From contig JANNAV010000025.1 of NCBI GenBank assembly GCA_031384695.1, forward strand, positions 1 through 16,907: a DNA stretch of 16,907 nt, in the 5' to 3' direction. This document shows positions 1-8,134 of this stretch, piece by piece. Each line of letters begins with the position of its first letter. Position 1 is the stretch's first letter. Below the pieces are notes generated by a model. That model ran no database searches and had not been told where the DNA came from. It worked only from the letters and a program-made list of their open reading frames with translations. Source of the DNA: JANNAV01 sp031384695. Its GTDB lineage: Bacteria; Pseudomonadota; Alphaproteobacteria; Rhodobacterales; Rhodobacteraceae. The position numbers and the translations under genes are program-made.

Positions 1-1120
1 AAATTTCCTTGCGGGTGTCGGCAATCGCGGCCACTTTCACCCCGGCTTCGGCCAGATCAAAAGCGGTGAACCAAGCGCTGTCATGCGACGTGATGATCAC
101 CGCCCGGTGCCCGACCTTAACGCCAAAGCGGTTCAGGTAGGCCTGCGCCGCCCCGGCCAGCATCACACCGGGCCGGTCATTGCCGTCGAACACCAGCGGC
201 TTTTCAATCGCCCCCTGCGCCAACACCACTTGCCCGGCGCGCACCCGCCACAGCCGTTCACGCGGCGCACCGTCGGGCGGGGTTTCCAAATGATCGGTCA
301 GTTTCTGGCACAGTCCGACCATGTTTTGATGGTAACAGCCGATGGCGGTTGTCCGGCTCATCAGCCGCACATTCGGCAGTGCCTGCAATTCCGCCAACGT
401 GGTGGCCAGCCAATCCCATGCCGCAGCGCCGTTAATTTCGGCCGATGGTTCCGACAGCAGCGCGCCGCCCAGTTCCGCCTGTTCGTCCACCACGACAACG
501 CTGGCACCGCTGCGCCCCGCTGCAAGCGCGGCCGCCAATCCCGCAGGCCCAGCCCCGACGATCAGAACATCACAATGCAGATAGCGGGAGGCATAATGAT
601 CGGGATCAGGCGCGGTCGGTGATTTGCCAAGGCCAGCCGCAGCACGGATGAAAGGCTCGTAAACCTTATCCCAGAAGCTGCGCGGCCACATAAAGGTCTT
701 GTAATAGAAACCTGCGGAAAACAGCATGTAAAGCCGGTCGTTGATCGCCCCCACATCAAAACTAAGGCTCGGCCATTTGTTCTGGCTTTCGGTCACCAGC
801 CCCGGCCAGATTTCCTGGAGGGTTGCACGGGTGTTCGGCTCGAACCGCCCGGGCCCCCGGCTGGTGCCGAGCAAGGCATTCGGTTATTCTGACCCGGCGG
901 TCACGATACCGCGCGGGCGGTGGTATTTGAACGACCTGCCGACCAGATGAACCCCATTGGCCAACAGCGCAGAGGCAACGGTATCGCCCATGCGCCCCTC
1001 ATAGGAGTTGCCGTCAAATGTGAAGCGGACGGGACGGCCATGGTCCACCCGGCCGCGTCCGGAGATGCGAAGATCGCTCATGTTGCCACCAAGTTGAAAT
1101 TGTTGAAGTTGATGTGCCAT
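1..1120 (-). pseudogene. soxA: Sarcosine oxidase alpha subunit, 5' part, interrupted by in-frame stop
   Basis: This is the large subunit of heterotetrameric sarcosine oxidase, which binds NAD and folate and works with SoxB, SoxD and SoxG to demethylate sarcosine to glycine. About 373 codons are visible before the left edge cuts the gene (the family is about 1000 residues). The N-terminus carries the typical DTVASALLANG and GRSFKYHRPRG motifs. A TAA stop at 884-886 follows GSE, where the family reads GSEEPNAL, so one G-to-T change in a GAA codon would explain it. The same frame then continues with PNALLG, FEPNTRAT, SQNKWPS, GFYYKTFMWP and the dinucleotide-binding VLIVGAGPAGLAA (about 538-571), with no frameshift. 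The start at 1120 has GGAGG 4 bases upstream. The ATGs at 1153 (overlapping the soxD stop as ATGA) and 1081 are alternatives. It is either a recent nonsense allele or a sequencing error. Confidence 0.85.
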
Positions 1121-1149
1121 CAGGCCTCCAGCCTGGATCCGAAGCGGGC

Positions 1150-1452
1150 TCATCCCAGCTTTTCCGTAAAACTGCTCATATCCGGGCGCGGCTGCCCCGC
1201 CTTATAGGTCAACTTGAACTTGTCGCTGACTGTGTCGCGCACCGCGTTGAAGAATCGCCCACAGCCGTGGATATGGCGCCAGCGTTCGGCGTGCAGCCCG
1301 CGCGGGTTCGAGCGGATGAACAGGAAATCACGCCATGCCTCGTCACTCATCGCGGAAGGATCGGCGGGGCGGGCAATATGGGCCTCGCCAGCATAGGCGA
1401 ATTCCAGTTCCGGCAGGTTCTGGTCGCATACCGGGCAATGGATCAAAAGCAT
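1150..1452 (-). CDS. soxD: Sarcosine oxidase delta subunit
   Basis: This small subunit of heterotetrameric sarcosine oxidase is 100 residues long, normal for the family. It starts MLLIHCPVC and has the Cys6-X2-Cys9 pair, with HIHGCGRFFN at residues 60-69, matching the CPxC and HxxxC ligands that bind a structural zinc in SoxD. The ATG at 1452 has a GAGGAG ribosome binding site and lies 10 bases after the soxB stop. The longer reading back to 1497 lies inside soxB and lacks family support. Its stop overlaps an ATG of soxA (ATGA), so the three genes form one tightly coupled operon. Confidence 0.93.
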   Translation of the reverse strand: MLLIHCPVCDQNLPELEFAYAGEAHIARPADPSAMSDEAWRDFLFIRSNPRGLHAERWRHIHGCGRFFNAVRDTVSDKFKLTYKAGQPRPDMSSFTEKLG

Positions 1453-1462
1453 GTCAGTCTCC

Positions 1463-2758
1463 TCAATGCGCGACGGCGGCGGCAGCGGCTTCGTCAATCA
1501 GCCGCCCTGTTGTGAATCGCTCCAGTGTGAAGGGCGCGTTGATCGGGTGCGGCTCGTCCTTGGCGACGGTCCATGCCAGCAAATGCCCGGCCCCCGGCGT
1601 CGCCTTAAAGCCACCAGTGCCCCAGCCGCAGTTGACGTAAAGCCCTTTGACCGGCAGTTTGCCCAGAATCGGCGAGCGGTCGGGCGTCACATCGACGATT
1701 CCGCCCCATTTGCGCAACATCCGCATCCGGTTGAAGATCGGGAACACCTCGCAGATCGCAGCGACAGTATGTTCGATCAGCGGCAAGCCGCCACGTTGCG
1801 AATAGCTGACATATTGGTCGGTGCCAGAGCCGATCACCAATTCGCCCTTGTCGGATTGGCTGATATAGGCGTGGACAGTGTTCGACATCACCACGCAGGG
1901 GAAGATCGGCTTGATCGGCTCCGATACCAGTGCCTGCAGCGGATAGCTTTCCAAGGGCATGCGCAGACCCGCCGATTGCATCACCACCGAGGTGTTGCCA
2001 GCCGCAGAAACGGCTACCTTCTTCGCGGCGATGAAACCCCGGTCCGTTTCCACGCCGGTCACAGCGCCATCCGGGCCACGCCGGATCGCCGTAACAGCAC
2101 AGTTTTGAATGATGTCCACCCCGCGCGCCGCCGCTGCCCGCGCATAACCCCATGCCACCGCATCATGCCGCGCAGTGCCCGCCCGCATCTGCAATGCCGC
2201 CCCCACCACCGGATAGCGCGCATCCTTGGCGATGTTCAGCGGCGGGCAGAACGCCTTGGCCTCGGCGGGCGTCAGCCAGCGATTGTCGACGCCGTTCAGC
2301 CGGTTTGAATGGATGTGGCGCTGAAAGCTTTGAATGTCATGTGTGTTATGGGCGAGCATCATCACGCCGCGCTTGGAAAACATGACGTTGTAGTTCAGCT
2401 CCCGGCTCAGATTGTCCCACAGATCGACGGCGTGGTCGTACATCCGTGCGCTTTCGTCATAAAGATAGTTCGACCGGATGATCGTGGTGTTGCGCCCGGT
2501 GTTGCCGCCCCCCAGCCAACCCTTGTCGATTACTGCGACATTGGTGATCCCATGCTCCTTGGCCAGGTAATAGGCAGCGGCCAGACCATGCCCGCCAGCA
2601 CCAACGATGATGACATCATATTCAGCTTTCGGCTGCGCTTCTGGCCATTGTTCGGGCCAGTGTTTGTTCCCGGTCAGGGCGTTCTTTAGGAGCGAGAAAG
2701 CTGAGAAATGGGCCGTCTGGTTGCCTCGGCGGTCAGTGCGGGTGCGAGACTTGAACAT
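1463..2758 (-). CDS. soxB: Sarcosine oxidase beta subunit
   Basis: This is the flavoprotein subunit that oxidises sarcosine with non-covalent FAD and covalent FMN. It has 431 residues from the ATG at 2758. Near residue 47 it shows the Rossmann FAD motif VIIVGAGGHGLAAAYYLAKE, then GWLGGGNTGRNTTIIRSNYL. GTARHDAV contains His198, the position expected for covalent FMN attachment in this family. The C-terminal DVTPDRSPILGKLPV and CGWGTGGFKATPGAGH are typical. The N-terminus is about 17 residues longer than relatives, which usually begin near FSAFSLLKNALTG. A GTG at 2797 would lengthen it further, but it has no ribosome binding site and would overlap the divergent promoter region. It is the first gene of soxBDA. 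Confidence 0.94.
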   Translation of the reverse strand: MFKSRTRTDRRGNQTAHFSAFSLLKNALTGNKHWPEQWPEAQPKAEYDVIIVGAGGHGLAAAYYLAKEHGITNVAVIDKGWLGGGNTGRNTTIIRSNYLYDESARMYDHAVDLWDNLSRELNYNVMFSKRGVMMLAHNTHDIQSFQRHIHSNRLNGVDNRWLTPAEAKAFCPPLNIAKDARYPVVGAALQMRAGTARHDAVAWGYARAAAARGVDIIQNCAVTAIRRGPDGAVTGVETDRGFIAAKKVAVSAAGNTSVVMQSAGLRMPLESYPLQALVSEPIKPIFPCVVMSNTVHAYISQSDKGELVIGSGTDQYVSYSQRGGLPLIEHTVAAICEVFPIFNRMRMLRKWGGIVDVTPDRSPILGKLPVKGLYVNCGWGTGGFKATPGAGHLLAWTVAKDEPHPINAPFTLERFTTGRLIDEAAAAAVAH

Positions 2759-2768
2759 CGCAGATAAG

Positions 2769-2822
2769 GGGGTGACTTGACTGAACGTATGCGCCACAAT
2801 GGCAGTATGATTGCGTCACCCC
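2769..2822. promoter_or_regulatory. Inverted repeat in the soxB / GlxA-type regulator divergent promoter
   Basis: GGGGTGAC at 2769-2776 is repeated in exact reverse complement as GTCACCCC at 2815-2822, 46 bases apart start to start. The pair almost fills the roughly 70-base gap between soxB and the divergent AraC-family regulator. Its position suggests an operator shared by both promoters. No regulator-specific consensus was matched, so this is inference from symmetry and location. Confidence 0.4.
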
Positions 2823-2829
2823 GGTTTTG

Positions 2830-3852
2830 ATGGTGCAGACCATGACCTCACCCGCGCCGCGCTTGCGCATCGGTTTCATTTTGGCCCGCCGCTTTACGTT
2901 GTGCGCCTTCGCGAATTTCGTTGATGTTCTGCGACTGGCCGCCGACGAAGGCGACCGCTCGCGCCCTATCTTGTGCGGCTGGAGGGTGTTGTCGCGTACT
3001 TCGGATCCGGTGGAATCCAGTTGTGGTATCATGATCCAGCCCGAAGAGCGGCTGGGTGATCCAGCGCGGTTCGACTACATCGTTGTCGTCGGTGGGTTGA
3101 TTGACGAGATCGAGAACCTGCATCCCGATTACGTTGCCTTCCTGCGCCGCGCGGCGGCGGCGGGGGTTCCGATAGCAGGCGTCTGCACCGGCGCATTTAT
3201 CTTGCACCGCGCCGGGTTGATGCAGGGCTATAAATGTTGCGTCAGTTGGTTTCACCACGACGATTTTCTGGAAGAATTCGAAGGTCTGCGCCCAGTTTCA
3301 GACCAGATATTTGTTGTTGACAGGGATCGGCTGTCTTGTTCGGGCGGTGCCAGTTCTGCCCATCTGGCCGCCTTTCTGGTTGATCGACATATCGGAAGCG
3401 CGGCCGCCCGCAAGAGCCTCGCCATCATGATCTTTGACGAAGCGATGACCGCCGAACGTCCACAACCCGGCTTCCCGCTTGAACTTGTCACCCGCGATGA
3501 TCTGGTTCGCCGGGCATTGCTGGCGATGCAGCAGACGCTGGATACGCCGCTGACAGTGACCGGTCTGGTCGAGCGACTAAGTGTCAGCCGCCGAAAACTG
3601 GAGCGCCATTTCACCAAAGCGCTGGGGCTTACGCTGATGGAGTCGGGCATGAAGATCCGGCTGACGCAGGCGCGGCTGCTGTTGGAGCGCGGTGATCGCT
3701 CAGTGACTCAGATCGCTGTCGAAATCGGATTTTGTGATGCGTCGCACCTGATCCGGCAGTTCCGCGCCGCCGAAGGCATGACGCCTGAAGTTTGGCGCAA
3801 CGCCCGCCGTGTGGCAGCCGGGTCGACAATCCGCCCGGCAGCGCAGAGATGA
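2830..3852 (+). CDS. GlxA/GbdR-type AraC-family transcriptional regulator
   Basis: This 340-residue regulator has an N-terminal DJ-1/PfpI (class I glutamine amidotransferase-like) sensor domain at about residues 11-190 and a C-terminal AraC DNA-binding domain at about 228-325. The sensor part shows GVCTGAFILHRAGLM, where Cys119 is the nucleophile-elbow position, and SCSGGASSAHL. The two helix-turn-helix units lie near 242-261 (LTVTGLVERLSVSRRKLERH) and 291-311 (SVTQIAVEIGF then SHLIRQFRAAEG). This architecture is that of GbdR of Pseudomonas, which activates glycine betaine, dimethylglycine and sarcosine catabolism. Its divergent placement next to soxB suggests it controls this sarcosine oxidase operon. 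The start is uncertain: TTG 2827, ATG 2830 and ATG 2842 are in frame and none has a strong ribosome binding site. Confidence 0.9.
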   Translation: MVQTMTSPAPRLRIGFILARRFTLCAFANFVDVLRLAADEGDRSRPILCGWRVLSRTSDPVESSCGIMIQPEERLGDPARFDYIVVVGGLIDEIENLHPDYVAFLRRAAAAGVPIAGVCTGAFILHRAGLMQGYKCCVSWFHHDDFLEEFEGLRPVSDQIFVVDRDRLSCSGGASSAHLAAFLVDRHIGSAAARKSLAIMIFDEAMTAERPQPGFPLELVTRDDLVRRALLAMQQTLDTPLTVTGLVERLSVSRRKLERHFTKALGLTLMESGMKIRLTQARLLLERGDRSVTQIAVEIGFCDASHLIRQFRAAEGMTPEVWRNARRVAAGSTIRPAAQR

Positions 3853-3857
3853 ACGAA

Positions 3858-3890
3858 AGACGCCCCGCCATCGGGATTGGAGGGGCGTCT
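3858..3890. terminator. Hairpin between convergent regulator and creatinase genes
   Basis: A perfect 9-bp inverted repeat, AGACGCCCC at 3858-3866 and GGGGCGTCT at 3882-3890, encloses a 15-base loop. It lies 5 bases after the regulator stop and 20 bases beyond the creatinase stop, so it can act on both transcripts. On the minus strand the stem is followed by TTTCGTTC, a weak T-rich tail, and there is no T-run on the plus side. It is a likely terminator, better placed for creatinase. Confidence 0.6.
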
Positions 3891-3910
3891 GGTCTATGTG
3901 AGTTGTGGCC

Positions 3911-5131
3911 TTACTTCTTGACGATAAGGTGTTCAGGACCATAGGGGAAAGCCGTGATGTTGCGGTTGCCCTGATTGTCGCCTTCGGTGATCACCAGAAT
4001 ATCGTGTTCGCGGTACCCGCCCGCACCCGGCAGATGGTTCGGGATGGTGATCATCGGCTCCATCGACACAACCATGCCCGGCTCCAAAACCGTGTCGCAA
4101 TCTTCGCGCAGTTCCAGCCCCGCTTCGCGGCCATAGTAGTGGCACAGGACACCAAACGAATGGCCATAGCCGAAGCTGCGGTATTGCAACAGGTTTTCGG
4201 CTGCATGCATCTCATTCAGTTCCTTAGCGATGTCACTGCATTTGGCACCCGGCACCAGCAATTCTTTGCCGCGGTCGTGCACAGCGCAGTTGATGTTCCA
4301 CAGACGGATGTGCTCGTCCGTCGCATCTTCGGCGAACAGCGTCCGCTCTAGCGCCACATAGTAACCTGCAACCATCGGGAAGCAGTTCAACGACAGGATG
4401 TCGCCCTTTTCGATTCTGCGGCTGGTCACTGGGTTATGCGCGCCATCCGTGTTCAAACCCGACTGGAACCATGTCCAGGTGTCCAACAATTCGCCATGCG
4501 GCCAGATCTTGGCAATCTCGCGCACCATGGCCCCGGTGGAATGCAGCGCCACTTCATGCTCTGGCACGCCCACGGCGATTGCTTCGACACAGGCAGCGCC
4601 GCCAAGATCGGCGATCCGGGTCATCTGGGTGATGTGGGCGATCTCTTCGGCCGATTTGATCATCCGCAGCCGCATCGCAGGCTGGGCGATATCGACAAAC
4701 TCCATGTTGGGGAATTCGGATTTCAGCAGGTTGAGGCTGTCGATGTTGATGTGGTCAAACTCGATCCCCAGCCGCTTGACACCGCCGGTCAGTTTGCGGA
4801 CAGCATGAAAATAATTGTCCTTCTGCCAGTCGGTATAAGTGAGGTTACCACCAAACGTCCGCCGCCACGGTTGACCGCCGTCAATGCCCGCGCTGATCGA
4901 GGTGGCGATGCTGTGGTCGATCACCAGACCGTAGCGACGCCCGAAATAGCAATACAGGAAATCGCCGTAGTAGTTAATATTGTGATACGAGGTGAACAGC
5001 GCAGCGTCGATACCGGCCTGCGCCATATTGCCCCGGATCGAGTCTTGACGGCGCTGCATCTCGGCCGCCGAAAAGGTCGGCTTCGCCTTTTCGCCATTAT
5101 TTGTGTAATCCTGAAAGCGTTCACGTTCCAT
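3911..5131 (-). CDS. Creatinase (creatine amidinohydrolase)
   Basis: This enzyme hydrolyses creatine to sarcosine and urea and is a metal-independent member of the pita-bread (peptidase M24) fold. The 406 residues closely match the length and, from memory, the sequence of Pseudomonas creatinase. The N-terminal domain has FTSYHNINYYGDFLYCYFG and GGQPWRRTFGGN. The C-terminal domain has TWTWFQSGLNTDGAHNPVT, with catalytic His232, then LERTLF with Glu262 and SMEPM with Glu358, all at the numbering of the Pseudomonas enzyme. GYGHSFGVLCHYYGREAG and GAGGYREHDIL are also typical. The ATG at 5131 has AGGAGG 7 bases upstream. An in-frame extension to 5239 would cover the promoter. Its product, sarcosine, is the substrate of the neighbouring Sox enzyme. 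It is probably controlled by the divergent LysR-type gene. Confidence 0.95.
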   Translation of the reverse strand: MERERFQDYTNNGEKAKPTFSAAEMQRRQDSIRGNMAQAGIDAALFTSYHNINYYGDFLYCYFGRRYGLVIDHSIATSISAGIDGGQPWRRTFGGNLTYTDWQKDNYFHAVRKLTGGVKRLGIEFDHINIDSLNLLKSEFPNMEFVDIAQPAMRLRMIKSAEEIAHITQMTRIADLGGAACVEAIAVGVPEHEVALHSTGAMVREIAKIWPHGELLDTWTWFQSGLNTDGAHNPVTSRRIEKGDILSLNCFPMVAGYYVALERTLFAEDATDEHIRLWNINCAVHDRGKELLVPGAKCSDIAKELNEMHAAENLLQYRSFGYGHSFGVLCHYYGREAGLELREDCDTVLEPGMVVSMEPMITIPNHLPGAGGYREHDILVITEGDNQGNRNITAFPYGPEHLIVKK

Positions 5132-5186
5132 GGGCGGTCCTCCTGAGTGCAATCGTCCAAGTTCCGGGCTCTGCCGGGATGGTACC

Positions 5187-5215
5187 AAAATCGTGCCATA
5201 ACCTCCATCTGTCAA
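5187..5215 (-). promoter_or_regulatory. Putative sigma70-type promoter for creatinase
   Basis: Read on the minus strand, a perfect TTGACA (5215-5210) is followed after 17 bases by GATTTT (5192-5187), a weak -10 sharing three of six consensus bases. It lies about 56-84 bases before the creatinase ATG, with a dyad just upstream of the -35. A strong -35 with a poor -10 next to a LysR-type operator would suit an activated promoter. The call rests on motif match and spacing only. Confidence 0.45.
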
Positions 5216-5220
5216 AAGAC

Positions 5221-5248
5221 GGTTTCTCATGCTACACATGACAAAACC
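5221..5248. promoter_or_regulatory. Dyad operator candidate between creatinase and LysR-type regulator
   Basis: An interrupted dyad TCATG-N5-CATGA lies at 5227-5241. It sits inside a longer imperfect inverted repeat, GGTTTCTCATG (5221-5231) against CATGACAAAACC (5237-5248). It is immediately upstream of the putative creatinase -35 and just before the LysR-type start, where LysR regulators usually bind to activate the target and repress themselves. The dyad is a 15-bp T-N13-A form rather than the textbook T-N11-A. Confidence 0.45.
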
Positions 5249-5268
5249 TCATGGTTCGGCGGGGCACA

Positions 5269-6189
5269 ATGGCAAGCAGTTCAATGGCGCAACTTCCCAT
5301 GAACGCCCTGCGCGCGTTCGAAGCGGCTGCCCGTCTAGGCAGTTTTAACGCGGCCGCCGAGGCCCTGTTCGTTACGCAACCAGCCATCAGCCATCAGATA
5401 CGGCACCTCGAAGACTGGCTCGGCGCGCCCTTGTTCGACAGACGTGCAGGTCGCCCCCGCCTCTTGCCGCACGGCGAAGACCTTGCCCGGACGCTTGGCT
5501 TGTCGTTGTCGGAAATAGCAATGGCCTGTACGCGGGCACAGACAAGCCATGCGCCGCAGGCCCTTGTAATTGCAGCCATTCCCTCGGTGGCAATCTGCTG
5601 GCTGATCCCCCGCATGTCGGCATTTCGGGCCCGGTATCCGGACATTGAAATCAAGCTGATCTACGCGATGCATGGTCGGGACATCGATTTTCGGGATGTT
5701 CACCTTGCTTTTGTCTTCGCCGATGTCGCACCATCGAAAACATTGGTTACGGCCAAACTCTTTTTGCCCGGGGCAAGTGTTCCGGTATGCAGCCCGGCAC
5801 TGGTTGCAGGTCTGGGTGGTCAGGTTCCATCAGGTGCAACAATCCTTGCCGCAGGGCTGCTGCATGACACCGACGCAACAGGATGGCAGGCATGGTTGCA
5901 CCAGGCGGAGGCCGATGTACCGTCGCAACTGCCCGGCCCGGTGTTCGAGGATTTCAACCTGCTGCGTGCGGCAGCACTGTCTGGCCAAGGTATTGCCCTT
6001 TGCCCGGTTGCAATGATTCACGATGATCTGGCCGCTGGAAGACTGGTCCAGCTTTCATCGATAACCGTGCTTGAACGGTTCAACTACTATCTGGTTTCAG
6101 GAAATCCAGCGGAACCCTCGATCAGGTCGGCCATGGTAGCCTTCACGGACTGGGTTTTTACGGCCCGAAATCCTTTGAACGCCGCCTGA
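5269..6189 (+). CDS. LysR-family transcriptional regulator (GcvA-like)
   Basis: The protein has 306 residues from ATG 5269. The N-terminal winged helix-turn-helix reads ALRAFEAAARLGSFNAAAEA then LFVTQPAISHQIRHLEDWLG (about residues 13-52), a standard LysR DNA-binding domain. A substrate-binding domain of the GcvA type follows at about 90-300, ending with a LSGQGIALCPVAMI-like segment. It is divergent from creatinase, so it most likely regulates creatine use, with creatine or a product as effector; the effector is inference. ATG 5251 and ATG 5284 are alternatives. 5284 gives the more usual family N-terminus (MAQLPMNALRAF), while 5269 has GGCGGGG upstream. The gene converges on the permease gene with a gap of only 13 bases and no visible terminator. 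Confidence 0.92.
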   Translation: MASSSMAQLPMNALRAFEAAARLGSFNAAAEALFVTQPAISHQIRHLEDWLGAPLFDRRAGRPRLLPHGEDLARTLGLSLSEIAMACTRAQTSHAPQALVIAAIPSVAICWLIPRMSAFRARYPDIEIKLIYAMHGRDIDFRDVHLAFVFADVAPSKTLVTAKLFLPGASVPVCSPALVAGLGGQVPSGATILAAGLLHDTDATGWQAWLHQAEADVPSQLPGPVFEDFNLLRAAALSGQGIALCPVAMIHDDLAAGRLVQLSSITVLERFNYYLVSGNPAEPSIRSAMVAFTDWVFTARNPLNAA

Positions 6190-6202
6190 CCCGAGTCATG
6201 CG

Positions 6203-8134
6203 TCAAATCCCCAGCGCGCGTTTGCGATCCTCTGACCAGCGCATGATCAGGTGATCAGTCATCAATCCCATGAACGCCACGGCAAAGCCCAACACCAATC
6301 CTTTGCCGACATCGGTTGACGACAGCGCGCGTTGCATCTCTTGCCCAAGGTCCTGAGTGCCGATGAAGGCCGCGATGATTACCATGAACAGGGAAAACAT
6401 CACCGATTGATTGGCTCCGACAAGCATTGTGGGCAAGGCCATCGGCAACCGCACATGCCACAGGACCTGGCCCCTTGTGGCTCCGCTCATGTCGGCGGCC
6501 TCGATCAATTCTGGGGGCACATTTCGCAGGCCCTCGACGGTATAGCGCACGATGGGCACGGCGGCGAAAACCACCACGGCGGCCACTACGGCCACGTCAT
6601 TAACGCCAAATAGCATGATGACCGGGATCAGGTAGATAAAGCTGGGGAACGTCTGCGCGGTGTCGCAGATCAAAAGGATGCGCGCGGCCCGTGTCGCGTT
6701 TCTTGCAGCCCAGATACCCAAGGGCAAGCCGATGAGCGCCGCGATGAACACGGAAATGCAGACCATATAGACGGTGATCATCGCGCGGTCCCACCAGCCG
6801 GACATGGCGATCAACCCGAAGTAGGCGACACAAATTGCAGCGGACCGCATCCCCCCAATCAACCAGCCTATGGCGGCCAACAGGACCAACACTGCCGTGA
6901 AGGGCAGCCAAAGATAAGCATCGCGCATCGGGATCAACACCCAGGTGATCAAGAACCAGCGCAACCAGGCCGTCACAGGGGCGATAAGGCGAATCACCTG
7001 ATCCATCAGGCCATCAATCGGCCCCGCGACCGACAGCGCCTGCTTGCGCTCTATTTCAAGGAAAAAGGGGACATAATGCGCAAGGACGAAACCCAGGCAG
7101 CACAGGGCCAGCCAGACTACCAGAAGGCGATTGCGCTGTATCCAGAACTGACTTGGCTCATCATGCGCGGGCAGGCGCAGCGCCCAGGCTTTGGACAGTC
7201 TGTCCAACATGACGGCAAGCAAGACAATGGTCACGCCAATCTCAAACGACAGGCCAATCTTGAGGGACTGCAGCAGCTGGAGCAGCTTTTGGCCGAGGCC
7301 CGGCATGCCGATGAAACTTGCCAGTACCACCATGGCCAGACATTGCATGATGACCTGATTGACGCCGATCAATATTTCAGACCGGGCGGTCGGGATACGC
7401 ACCCGCGTCAGCAACTGCCAGCGCGTTGCCCCAGACATCTTGCCAGCCTCAATCACCTCTTCGGGCACTTTCTTCAGTCCCAGAAGCGTCATGCGGATCA
7501 TCGGCGGCACGGAAAAGATGATCGTCACAATCGCCCCCGCTTTGGGTCCGACGCCGATGAACACCACAACGGGAATCATATAGGCAAAATGCGGCAGGGA
7601 TTGTGCGATGTTCAGGATCGGGTTCAAGATGCGCTCAAACCGGTGCGACCGCCACGCCAACACCCCCATTGTCAATCCAAGCGTAACCGAAAATGGTGCG
7701 GCCACAACGATGACCGACAGCGTTTCCATGGCCCATTGCCACTGGCCCATCAGGGCGATCCAGACAAAAGTGCCGCCGCTCAGTGCTGCCAAACGCCAAC
7801 CTTTCAAGGCATAGCCTGCCATAAAAGCGGTGACGGCAATAACCCCCCAAGGGATGGGCCCGATGTTGGGCCAACGACTTTTGCCATATAGCAAGTTCGC
7901 GGTGACATTCAGCAACCATTCCACCACATTGGAAAAGGCCCGCGTCACGGGCATCAAGCCCATATCATTTTGCAGGAAATAGAACGCCGCATTGATCCAG
8001 TCGGCAAAGGGTTGCACCAGCCATTCCGGCGGGCGGATCAGGCCTTGCGGTAGAAAGGCCTTGCCAAGCACCAGACCCACGGCCAGTGCCAAAAGAAGCT
8101 TGGCGGTGCTGGCGTAGGGTACCTTCTTCACCAT
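6203..8134 (-). CDS. tmoW: TMAO/betaine-type ABC transporter permease, two fused transport domains
   Basis: This inner-membrane permease of 643 residues is about twice the length of ordinary ProW-type permeases. It contains two complete binding-protein-dependent transport modules. The first EAA loop is near residues 225-250 (PEEVIEAGKMSGATRWQLLT) and the second near 541-566 (PELIEAADMSGATRGQVLWH). Each is embedded in several hydrophobic segments, and a linker of further membrane segments (about 335-470) lies between them. One polypeptide can therefore supply both halves of the membrane channel. The ATG at 8134 overlaps the ATPase stop by one base (TGATG), so translation is coupled. The substrate is inferred from the partner binding protein. 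TMAO fits best, and glycine betaine, choline or creatine remain possible. Confidence 0.85.
   Translation of the reverse strand: MVKKVPYASTAKLLLALAVGLVLGKAFLPQGLIRPPEWLVQPFADWINAAFYFLQNDMGLMPVTRAFSNVVEWLLNVTANLLYGKSRWPNIGPIPWGVIAVTAFMAGYALKGWRLAALSGGTFVWIALMGQWQWAMETLSVIVVAAPFSVTLGLTMGVLAWRSHRFERILNPILNIAQSLPHFAYMIPVVVFIGVGPKAGAIVTIIFSVPPMIRMTLLGLKKVPEEVIEAGKMSGATRWQLLTRVRIPTARSEILIGVNQVIMQCLAMVVLASFIGMPGLGQKLLQLLQSLKIGLSFEIGVTIVLLAVMLDRLSKAWALRLPAHDEPSQFWIQRNRLLVVWLALCCLGFVLAHYVPFFLEIERKQALSVAGPIDGLMDQVIRLIAPVTAWLRWFLITWVLIPMRDAYLWLPFTAVLVLLAAIGWLIGGMRSAAICVAYFGLIAMSGWWDRAMITVYMVCISVFIAALIGLPLGIWAARNATRAARILLICDTAQTFPSFIYLIPVIMLFGVNDVAVVAAVVVFAAVPIVRYTVEGLRNVPPELIEAADMSGATRGQVLWHVRLPMALPTMLVGANQSVMFSLFMVIIAAFIGTQDLGQEMQRALSSTDVGKGLVLGFAVAFMGLMTDHLIMRWSEDRKRALGI

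Noticed and set aside
1451..2308. Long plus-strand open frame of 285 codons opposite soxB
   Set aside because: It is antisense to well-conserved soxB, has arginine- and histidine-rich low-quality protein and no ribosome site. It is a GC-rich shadow frame.
7076..7891. Plus-strand open frame of 271 codons opposite the permease gene
   Set aside because: It lies wholly inside the permease gene, whose motifs are clear. Its protein is glutamine- and histidine-rich with no domain pattern.
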